Virus record (IMG/VR): IMGVR_UViG_3300032797_000032
Location: 43,097 to 107,096 of that record
DNA: 64,000 bases
Direction: 5' to 3' (one strand)
Source: a virus
Shown here in pieces: positions 58,281-64,000 of the stretch. Position 1 is the stretch's first letter. Each line of letters starts with the position of its first letter. Under the pieces are notes generated by a model, which saw only the letters and a program-made list of their open reading frames with translations, had not been told where the DNA came from and made no database searches. The position numbers and the translations under genes were made by a program.

Positions 58281-58781
58281 CTACTCCCTACTAAAGTAGT
58301 TTCCAAAAAGGTTATCAACCATTGAAACCCCTTCCTCATTCAATACAGGCGTTCCAAGAGTAACTTCATTTCCTTCCCTTATAATAGGCATTACCAATCC
58401 CTTAGTTCCTTTTTTATCAGTATAATTCATAATAAAGACTTCTATTCTATCTGGGTGTTGTGAAGGTCGCAAGGTCTCTTCGGTATATAAAGCAGGATGT
58501 TTAATTTTTAAACTCCAAGCCTCTGTCATAAAAATTATAGCTATAACACCCAAATCTTTAAATTTCTTCTTAATAGCATCTGCTAATTTATACTTCTCAT
58601 TATCATCAATCCAATGAAAAGGAACTACAAATCTACCAGTATTAGAAAGACCTATAACCATAGGCATAAATTTACCAGTTTCCCTGTATGTTTCCTTTGC
58701 GAATTCAAGATTTATTTGCATCTCTTTATCTCTATATTCTTTCTCTTCTGGCTTTTTAGAAAGGTTCATTCTATTTTGCAT
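58281..58781 (-). CDS. Phage protein, paralogue of 61484 product
   Basis: The 166-residue protein and the 151-residue protein at 61484-61939 have the same plan: an N-terminal EFAK/IAFAK helix, MPMVIGLSNTGRFVVPFHWI / QPMVIGTKGDRRYVVPFIQR, a FMTEAWSLK / FMSEAWLVR block and an HPDRxE motif, then a closing strand pair. They are old duplicates within one operon. I know the SEAW...HPDRxE pattern from phage proteins without a defined function. AAGGAG precedes the ATG. Confidence 0.6.
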   Translation of the reverse strand: MQNRMNLSKKPEEKEYRDKEMQINLEFAKETYRETGKFMPMVIGLSNTGRFVVPFHWIDDNEKYKLADAIKKKFKDLGVIAIIFMTEAWSLKIKHPALYTEETLRPSQHPDRIEVFIMNYTDKKGTKGLVMPIIREGNEVTLGTPVLNEEGVSMVDNLFGNYFSRE

Positions 58782-58990
58782 CGCACACTCCTTCTTGGGA
58801 TACCTATTTTTACCCTGCTTACATCTTCTGCTATAAGAAAAAGAGCAACTTCTTGTTCGTGAAAAGTTAAATTCCTGTGTTTCTTAGTAAGTATTAGTAA
58901 CTCAAGAAGGTTTTTCTTTGCTCTTAATAGATTTCTTTCCAAGCAAACTACATATCCCATATCTGGTTTATCCTTCTTTTTATAAGTCAT
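58766..58990 (-). CDS. Small unknown protein, 74 residues
   Basis: The product is basic and helical: KKDKPDMGYVVCLERNLLRA then KKNLLELLILTKKHRNLTFH. It overlaps the next gene by 16 bases and the previous by 11. GAGGAG lies before the ATG. No family is recognised. Confidence 0.45.
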   Translation of the reverse strand: MTYKKKDKPDMGYVVCLERNLLRAKKNLLELLILTKKHRNLTFHEQEVALFLIAEDVSRVKIGIPRRSVRCKIE

Positions 58991-59228
58991 TCTTAATCTC
59001 CTCTGTTATATCTATCCTATTGGTAAACTTAATAATCCTATACTTTATTCCTAACCTTTTAGCCATAGCATCTGCCATAGGTATAAGACTTTTAACCCTA
59101 TCCAAATCTGCCCCGACCATCGGCATCCAAGTCTTGTCAGTAGTAAGAAATCCCATAACTCCCTCACCCTTGTCGTAAGGTTGTTTATCTTTTGTTACAA
59201 ACGCAAACATTGCTGTTATCTTTGGCAT
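58980..59228 (-). CDS. Small conserved phage protein, 82 residues
   Basis: The product has MPKITAMFAFVTKDKQPYDK, GEGVMGFLTTDKTWMPMVGA and a final KYRIIKFTNRIDITEEI. The YDKGEGV and W-x-P-M-V-G-A-D blocks recall small phage proteins of unknown function. AGGAG precedes the ATG. Confidence 0.5.
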   Translation of the reverse strand: MPKITAMFAFVTKDKQPYDKGEGVMGFLTTDKTWMPMVGADLDRVKSLIPMADAMAKRLGIKYRIIKFTNRIDITEEIKNDL

Positions 59229-59230
59229 AC

Positions 59231-59608
59231 TTAACTCCTATCTCCCGCATCTTCGTGCAGGTCTGGTTGTTCCTCAATCATCTCCTCTAGTTTGGGAATG
59301 AGTAGCTTTAGCTCTATTTCTTTCATTTGTCCAATATGCCCAGATTTGGTGCTAGCTTTAAGCCAAGTATACATAGCTATGCGATTTTCTCTTACTTTCC
59401 AATCACCCCAAATAGCTGAACAGAGCTTATGGGCTTTAATTCTAAGGGCTTTAACTACACTATCTGCTGCAGTCCCCATAATTCTACCATCAGGATGTTC
59501 TGTGATAGTAATTGTGCACTCTGGGAAGTTTGGACAGCCCCACCAATAGCTCTCAGAGAATTTACTCTTTCTTCGAATCATTTCAACATTACAGTTTGGG
59601 CATATCAT
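59231..59608 (-). CDS. C4 zinc-finger protein (topoisomerase-type finger / DUF3268-like)
   Basis: The 125-residue protein starts with a four-cysteine finger: MICPNCNVEMIRRKSKFSES then YWWGCPNFPECT, the type attached to topoisomerase I and found in DUF3268 proteins. A helical C-terminal domain with LRIKAHKLCSAIWGDWKVRE follows. It probably binds DNA or RNA. It overlaps its downstream neighbour by ATGA. Confidence 0.7.
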   Translation of the reverse strand: MICPNCNVEMIRRKSKFSESYWWGCPNFPECTITITEHPDGRIMGTAADSVVKALRIKAHKLCSAIWGDWKVRENRIAMYTWLKASTKSGHIGQMKEIELKLLIPKLEEMIEEQPDLHEDAGDRS

Positions 59609-59853
59609 AAGTCATCCTTTATGAAGTCCTGATACCGCTTTGTGTCAATCTTACCTTCAGAGCCCATCAGAAATCCTGTTAGAAAAGAGAAGCCTCTAAC
59701 AATATCTGGGTTCTTGAACAAGGTGTGTATTCCATCCCAAGCTCTATCTCCTAGAGGCTGGCGGTAGTTAAGCATAATGACAGCGTATAGCTTTATCAAC
59801 TTAGTGCCGTCATCATATTTTTGGTTAGTCATAATGTTATCTACTGTATCCAT
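59605..59853 (-). CDS. Small unknown protein, 82 residues
   Basis: I choose ATG 59853, behind GAGGTTTG; a TTG one codon upstream is in frame. The product is helical, with KYDDGTKLIKLYAVIMLNYR and PDIVRGFSFLTGFLMGSEGK. It is soluble and has no recognised motif. It overlaps the gene before by 17 bases and the gene after by ATGA. Confidence 0.45.
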   Translation of the reverse strand: MDTVDNIMTNQKYDDGTKLIKLYAVIMLNYRQPLGDRAWDGIHTLFKNPDIVRGFSFLTGFLMGSEGKIDTKRYQDFIKDDL

Positions 59854-60322
59854 CAAACCTCAGTTTGAATCGAGGTCTGGGTTTACTAGGTTTCCAATTT
59901 CTGATATCCATACCTCTCTCTTCCCAATCAAGCCATTCCAAAAGAGAGGGGTCAGCTACATCTGCCCATAATCCACAATGGGCTTCTCTAGGACAAGAGC
60001 TCACTAAGTCTTCGGTATTAACAAAGTTGAGTTTACACTCTTTGGTAATTTTCTCAGCTAATTCTCTATGAAGAGAGTTAGTCATATCAAAGGGTATAGT
60101 CAAAGTCATATCTACGGGGTCTTTCCACCAAAATGTAAGATATGCTGCCCTTAGTTTACCTAATTGGTCAACTCCAGCAGACCATCTACTTTGGACATCA
60201 GATTCTGCAAAGCTAAGTCCAGACTTTGCTAAATTCCAAATACTACTACTGAAGCCTACAACAACTCCAAGGTCGGACTTGCCAAAACGAAACTCACTAG
60301 GCTTGAGAGCTATAGTTCTCAC
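59837..60322 (-). CDS. Unknown protein with GTG start, 161 residues
   Basis: The GTG at 60322 lies behind GGAGGTGGGG. The product is mixed alpha/beta with Trp- and Arg-rich parts (VQSRWSAGVDQLGKLRAAYL, FWWKDPVDMTLTIPFDMTNS) and ends in a basic PRPRFKLRF segment. No family is recognised. It overlaps both neighbours. Confidence 0.5.
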   Translation of the reverse strand: MRTIALKPSEFRFGKSDLGVVVGFSSSIWNLAKSGLSFAESDVQSRWSAGVDQLGKLRAAYLTFWWKDPVDMTLTIPFDMTNSLHRELAEKITKECKLNFVNTEDLVSSCPREAHCGLWADVADPSLLEWLDWEERGMDIRNWKPSKPRPRFKLRFDGYSR

Positions 60323-60717
60323 TCTTTCCCCACCTCCTCTATCATATATTCTGAGCCATCCTCACGCTTTTCAAAGCGATGGATTGTATGGTGTATAATT
60401 ACTCTGTCTCCCGTTTTCAACTTTCCATCGCTATGGTCTAGCCAAGCGAGGGCGTGAGTCTTGTAATTTTCTAATTCTTTGGTCATCGTCCTATCCCTCC
60501 ATTCTCGAAATATACGCCAATCGTGTATAGGCTCTTTGTCTATACGCTTAATGGAGAGCCATATCAGGTCTTCCATAAACTTCTTGATGACCATATACGT
60601 AGAGTTCTTATATACCTCAATCTCTCCACCGCCAAAACAGAGCTTAGAATAGTCTTCAATAGACATCAAGCTCCCATCAGGTTTGACCATAACATTCATC
60701 CTTACGAATTCATCCAT
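60319..60717 (-). CDS. Unknown phage protein, 132 residues
   Basis: ATG 60717, about 11 bases after GGGAGGAG, is chosen; the longer frame lacks a ribosome binding site. The product starts MDEFVRMNVMVKPDGSLMSI and has YMVIKKFMEDLIWLSIKR and a beta end with KTGDRVIIHHTIHRFEKRE. No motif is recognised. It is coupled on both sides by overlaps. Confidence 0.5.
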   Translation of the reverse strand: MDEFVRMNVMVKPDGSLMSIEDYSKLCFGGGEIEVYKNSTYMVIKKFMEDLIWLSIKRIDKEPIHDWRIFREWRDRTMTKELENYKTHALAWLDHSDGKLKTGDRVIIHHTIHRFEKREDGSEYMIEEVGKE

Positions 60718-60922
60718 CGTGTTGGTCTCCTCCCTGCATATCTCTCTGCCAGAGTTCAAAGAAAGACTCAAAACTCATTTCGTCTTCTTGAGAGTAGACA
60801 TCGTGACCTTTGCTACTCTTCTCTTCGTCTTTCATAAAGAGCTTGAAGCCTTTCTTGACAAGGGCAATAGCATAACCGCCCTTCTCGTAGATTACTGTAA
60901 AGTCTTTTAGGTTACTTGCCAT
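60710..60922 (-). CDS. Small unknown protein, 70 residues
   Basis: The product begins MASNLKDFTVIYEKGGYAIA, is charged in the middle and ends QRDMQGGDQHDG. It has no membrane segment. AAGGAGG precedes the ATG. It overlaps the next gene by eight bases. The function is unknown. Confidence 0.45.
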   Translation of the reverse strand: MASNLKDFTVIYEKGGYAIALVKKGFKLFMKDEEKSSKGHDVYSQEDEMSFESFFELWQRDMQGGDQHDG

Positions 60923-61293
60923 TATTTCCTCCTTAGTTTGACTGAAGCAAGTTCCTCTTTTAGGCTATCCCGTTTTTCAATAGCCTTCTTGAGCTCATCC
61001 TTAAGATACACAATCTCCGCTTTAAGCTCTACGTTGGTAGGCTCTTTCTCACTCTTATATAAGAGGTCATAGAACCTAGCCCTAGCTACTTGTAGGTCAT
61101 TGGTAAGTCTATCTACCCTATGCTGGAGTTGTTTAACTAGAGGGTGGTGAGTTGCTAGTTCATTAGCTACGTTAGACAAGGCTAGTTTACCTGCCAAGAC
61201 TTTTAGCTCGTCAACTCCAATAATCCGAGACTTAGCTCCAGAAGATTGTAGCCCTAACTCCGTCAATATGAATTTTTCAAGTTCGTTTACCAT
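60922..61293 (-). CDS. Coiled-coil protein, 123 residues
   Basis: The C-terminal two thirds form a long coiled coil (VKQLQHRVDRLTNDLQVARA and LKAEIVYLKDELKKAIEKRD). The N-terminal 45 residues are a small helical domain. It probably oligomerises and binds partner proteins. It overlaps the zinc-ribbon gene by 17 bases. Confidence 0.55.
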   Translation of the reverse strand: MVNELEKFILTELGLQSSGAKSRIIGVDELKVLAGKLALSNVANELATHHPLVKQLQHRVDRLTNDLQVARARFYDLLYKSEKEPTNVELKAEIVYLKDELKKAIEKRDSLKEELASVKLRRK

Positions 61294-61483
61294 TATGACC
61301 TCCTTTGCAAGTTCCTAGTTTGCACTCTTCACATTCGTTGTCGCCATAGATTGGACCAGATATTTGGATAGCAGAACCTACAGGCTTTTTACATTTGGCA
61401 CAAATGAGCTCATACTTGCCATCCTTATAATGTAAGTCCCAATGTTCTATACAACACCTACTGTGTATAAAGTATTCTGCCAT
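61277..61483 (-). CDS. Small zinc-ribbon protein with several CxxC pairs
   Basis: The 68-residue protein has CC at residues 10-11, LICAKCKKPVG near 27-37, then NECEECKLGTCKGGHNGKRT at the end. Two C-x-x-C pairs and extra Cys/His residues suggest two zinc sites. It is one of several zinc-ribbon proteins in this operon. The function is unknown. Confidence 0.55.
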   Translation of the reverse strand: MAEYFIHSRCCIEHWDLHYKDGKYELICAKCKKPVGSAIQISGPIYGDNECEECKLGTCKGGHNGKRT

Positions 61484-61939
61484 TTATTCCTCCTTAAAGA
61501 TGCTACCAAATAGAAAATCTATTCCTTCTGTTGATATGATAGGTTCATTCAAAAGAACCTCTCCATTGACCCTTACCATAGGATAGCTTACAGAGTAGTT
61601 ACCTTGTTTGCTTGTATAGGCTACTACCAGAGCCTCTTCTCTATCAGGATGCTCTGAAGGGATTATGTCCATAAGAGATTTAGCTGATTTTCTATCAGCT
61701 CTTACAAGCCAAGCTTCAGACATAAAGGTGACTGAAGTAACTTCCAACCTTTTGAAGTGTTGGCATATAGCACTTGCTAAGGCTTTTTTCTCTTCTTGAT
61801 TTCTTTGAATAAAAGGAACTACATATCTTCTATCACCCTTAGTTCCTATTACCATAGGTTGAAGAGAGCCTTTGTCGTTCATTATACTTTTAGCAAAGGC
61901 TATGTTGAAATCAATCTCTTTCTTTATGCATTCTTCCAT
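61484..61939 (-). CDS. Phage protein, paralogue of 58281 product
   Basis: The 151-residue product has SLQPMVIGTKGDRRYVVPFI, FMSEAWLVRADRKSAKSL and IPSEHPDREEALVVAYTSKQ, each with a counterpart in the 58281 protein. It begins MEECIKKEIDFNIAFAKSIM behind GGAGGCTAAGTA, the same leader as that of the gene at 62078. The function is not known. Confidence 0.6.
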   Translation of the reverse strand: MEECIKKEIDFNIAFAKSIMNDKGSLQPMVIGTKGDRRYVVPFIQRNQEEKKALASAICQHFKRLEVTSVTFMSEAWLVRADRKSAKSLMDIIPSEHPDREEALVVAYTSKQGNYSVSYPMVRVNGEVLLNEPIISTEGIDFLFGSIFKEE

Positions 61940-62078
61940 TACTTAGCCTCCCTTTCTTTCCCCATTTGAAAGCTACATACCAAAGGAAATAGATAAAAAA
62001 TGGGATTCGTTTAACCCAAAACCATACCTCTAATACTTCATCCCGAAAACTTTCTCTTAACTGTGCTTTGATTAACAT
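61911..62078 (-). CDS. Small membrane-associated protein (55 residues)
   Basis: ATG 62078 lies behind AAGGAGGCTAAGCA. The product has charged ends and one aromatic hydrophobic segment, RIPFFIYFLWYVAFKWG, so it may be a single-pass membrane protein. It overlaps its neighbours by 29 and 7 bases. The function is unknown. Confidence 0.5.
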   Translation of the reverse strand: MLIKAQLRESFRDEVLEVWFWVKRIPFFIYFLWYVAFKWGKKGRLSNGRMHKERD

Positions 62079-62944
62079 TGCTTAGCCTCCTTGTAGTCCC
62101 ACTCTTTCCAAAATATGTTCCAGTGGTCTACGTTAGTATAGGTTAGAGTATAGGCTCTTGCCATAAAGAGAGCTAAGTCCTTATCAGGCTTTTTGCTTCT
62201 TAGCCAATTAAGATACGCCCACCTAGTGCGTTGAAATCTATAGGCGTGCTGGAACTGCTCTTCATCAAGAGTTACAGCTCCAAAGTTAGGCATCTGGGCG
62301 TCACAAGATAACTGCAATAACATTTGTCCAAGCATAACCTCTTCTTGCCAGCATAAGATATGCTTGATAGGCACTATACCTTTAGACAAAGTCTTGAGCG
62401 GTCTGATGTGGGTAAAGAGAACATCCTCACCAGTTGGAGCCCATATATCGTAATACGCCCAATCGAACTTGTCTTTGGTATATTTAAGGTAATCAAAGAG
62501 GTCAGCCTCAACGATTTCAGCCTTGGTAGTCTTGAGATGCTTCCAGACTAGCTCAATAACCTCCTTAGATTTCTCAATTACCTTAATAGAGGTTACGCTC
62601 TCCTTGAGGTCTAACATCTTTGTTACATAGCCTATACCTAGTCCTCCAATTAGAACAGAGCCTTTACACTTTTTAACTACGTGCTTATGACTCTCTTGTT
62701 CTTGCGGGATATCCGACATCCAAATACCGCCATCTTCTAGTAACTGATGAAACTTTACACTACTTACCAAAAGGGCGGTTGTAGGTCTTTTCCTTTTTTT
62801 GCCCATTACTCGGTTAAAGATTGCCTCCCTGCTAGAGATTACATCAATTGTAGAACCTGCAGGAAAGACCTTGTGCCGTATTTCCCACTTGCCTACCTTA
62901 TTGGGTGGGATATTGATAGGCGTGTCGAATAGATACCTTTTCAT
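62072..62944 (-). CDS. Spermidine-synthase-like methyltransferase-fold protein
   Basis: The 290-residue protein has WMSDIPQEQESHKHVV near residue 75, motif I SVLIGGLGIGYVTKML at about residues 95-110, the strand-2 acidic residue in IKVIEKSKEVIELVWKHL, VEADLFDYLKY, and FDWAYYDIWAPTGEDV near 160. This is the layout of spermidine-synthase-like SAM-binding proteins. A helical C-terminal domain follows, without the aminopropyltransferase signature I would expect, so methyl transfer is as likely as polyamine synthesis. GGAGG precedes the ATG. Confidence 0.65.
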   Translation of the reverse strand: MKRYLFDTPINIPPNKVGKWEIRHKVFPAGSTIDVISSREAIFNRVMGKKRKRPTTALLVSSVKFHQLLEDGGIWMSDIPQEQESHKHVVKKCKGSVLIGGLGIGYVTKMLDLKESVTSIKVIEKSKEVIELVWKHLKTTKAEIVEADLFDYLKYTKDKFDWAYYDIWAPTGEDVLFTHIRPLKTLSKGIVPIKHILCWQEEVMLGQMLLQLSCDAQMPNFGAVTLDEEQFQHAYRFQRTRWAYLNWLRSKKPDKDLALFMARAYTLTYTNVDHWNIFWKEWDYKEAKQC

Positions 62945-63333
62945 TCATCCTCCTTGCAATCTTTACAATCTCCATCACAACCGTGACCTTTTTCGTGCAA
63001 AGATTTGATAATCTTCAACAACTCTGAAGGAGTGTCCGCATCTTTGATTGCCTCCATAACCTCTTCTGGAACATCTCCTATGACAATTGCACCCTTTCTC
63101 TTTTTACGCTTCATTTCTTTGAGGCGTCCTAAAGAAAAGAGTGCGTATATCTTCTCACAAGAGTTAAGGTCATCAGAGTTTACAATCTTTTGTATCATTT
63201 GAGAAGTCTTGTCATACTTTTTGTCTAGGTTTTGCACCAAGTCCGAAAGCTTATCAAGGTCTGGCTCTGGGATACCTAAAGCCTCCGACAAAGCCTTCTT
63301 GCTATGGTCAAACTTGAATATGTCTCGAAACAT
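62941..63333 (-). CDS. Acidic/helical protein with Cys-rich C-terminus, VWA partner
   Basis: The 130-residue product is helical, with KKALSEALGIPEPDLDKLSD at the start and PEEVMEAIKDADTPSELLKI near residue 90. It ends in HGCDGDCKDCKEDE, a likely metal-binding tail. It lies eight bases after the VWA gene and probably works with it. No family is recognised. AGGAGG precedes the ATG. Confidence 0.5.
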   Translation of the reverse strand: MFRDIFKFDHSKKALSEALGIPEPDLDKLSDLVQNLDKKYDKTSQMIQKIVNSDDLNSCEKIYALFSLGRLKEMKRKKRKGAIVIGDVPEEVMEAIKDADTPSELLKIIKSLHEKGHGCDGDCKDCKEDE

Positions 63334-63341
63334 ATGTCCTC

Positions 63342-64000
63342 CTATTTGCTAAATATGTTAGCTATCTCCACAACATCTGAATGTTCGTCACACTTAGACA
63401 TCAAGAAGTTTTTGGAGATTTGGATTAGCTTGCTCTGATATTGGTCATTCTTGTCATACTTATTGCGGGTTATCAGAACTGTGTGCATATCTATGTTCTC
63501 CAAAGTCTTGTTAGAGCTTTCAACTTCAACGTCCGCTAGACCATCGCTTACTAATAGAATATCAGCAAGGTCAATCTTTGCAAGCTCCTTCTTTTTGATA
63601 TCCTTAGCAGCAACCTCTATAGCGTGCTGTATATTAGTGCCACCGTCAGCGTGTTGACCAAAGACTAGCCTAGGAAGAAAAGACATAGCGTCCTCTTTTG
63701 TCCTTATGGTATGAAGGTCTGATACACCATCAGTAAACCACCTAAAGAAAAAGAGGTCTTCGTGACTAATCATTTTCTTCATAAGGGCTATCGTGACGGC
63801 TTTGCTTACGTCAATTTTGGTAAGCCCATCTCCTACACCTTCGTCCATACTCCCAGAGCTATCAACTATCATATAGAGTATCTGACGCTTCTCTTGTCTT
63901 TGCATATACCTCTTTTTAAGGAGTTCCTTGCTTACAAGCTTCTTCATAAACAAAATCTCATCTAAGGCTAGCTGGGAAGGCAAGAGCTTAGTAACGTCCC
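63342..64000 (-). CDS. VWA-domain (CobT-like) protein, truncated by window edge
   Basis: The frame is open to the right edge, so the N-terminus is missing; 218 residues are visible. The von Willebrand A domain has a complete MIDAS start YMIVDSSGSMDEGVGDG, a Thr in GQHADGGTNIQHAIEVA and the ADILLVSDGLADVEV Asp. In large phages such proteins (CobT-like) often accompany a MoxR/CobS-type AAA+ ATPase, whose gene would lie beyond the window. The complex remodels other proteins; the target is unknown. Confidence 0.75.
   Translation of the reverse strand, partial: DVTKLLPSQLALDEILFMKKLVSKELLKKRYMQRQEKRQILYMIVDSSGSMDEGVGDGLTKIDVSKAVTIALMKKMISHEDLFFFRWFTDGVSDLHTIRTKEDAMSFLPRLVFGQHADGGTNIQHAIEVAAKDIKKKELAKIDLADILLVSDGLADVEVESSNKTLENIDMHTVLITRNKYDKNDQYQSKLIQISKNFLMSKCDEHSDVVEIANIFSK

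Overview
This window is a stretch of a large tailed bacteriophage with a contractile tail (a myovirus with a T4-type structural plan), not a bacterial chromosome. The evidence is a nearly complete structural set on the + strand: major capsid protein, neck proteins, tail sheath, tail tube, tape measure, T4 gp48/gp53/gp27/gp5/gp25/gp6-like baseplate proteins, a PAAR spike tip and a P2 gpI-like wedge. It also shows densely packed genes with ATGA or TAATG overlaps and strong AAGGAGG ribosome binding sites, AT-rich DNA and no bacterial housekeeping genes. The host cannot be named. A lipobox-bearing spanin candidate points to a Gram-negative host. Layout, + strand: 1-9950 holds the end of the capsid gene, then head, neck and internal-head genes, including a HAD hydrolase and a nucleotidyltransferase. 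9962-15856 holds sheath, two tube-type proteins, a tail assembly chaperone pair and the tape measure. 15856-25626 is the baseplate, interrupted by a Vsr-like homing endonuclease at 17032. 25619-39455 is a receptor-binding region with four very long proteins built from about 15 LamG (concanavalin A-like) domains, with small genes between them and a decayed homing endonuclease at 39458. 39617-48430 holds tail-fibre accessory proteins, two methyltransferases and three glycosyltransferase-like enzymes, plus a 1011-residue protein made of about 50 copies of an 18-residue repeat. 48438-51233 is a membrane and lysis cassette with holin candidates, a CAP-domain protein, a secreted Asn/Gln-rich protein and a unimolecular spanin candidate. 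Layout, - strand: from 51396 to the right edge every gene runs leftward, in one dense convergent block of mostly small early-type genes. It holds several zinc-ribbon proteins, a metallophosphoesterase, a TIR/deoxyribosyltransferase-like protein lacking the usual Glu, an ATP-dependent DNA ligase, a spermidine-synthase-like methyltransferase and a VWA protein cut by the window edge. The two transcription directions meet at 51234-51395, which carries a strong bidirectional hairpin terminator and a possible pseudoknotted RNA. The most interesting observation is that five otherwise unrelated proteins (starts at 3701, 5032, 5957, 25619 and 33649) begin with the same ten-residue signature, MR-[EQK]-L-[LV]-x-x-L-x-E. 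They encode it with different codons and always place an L-x-E prohead-protease-type site at residues 8-10. By analogy with the T4 capsid targeting sequence, this predicts that a charged core protein, a helical protein, a nucleotidyltransferase, a small unknown protein and a DUF5662-like protein are packaged inside the capsid, trimmed there and possibly injected into the host.
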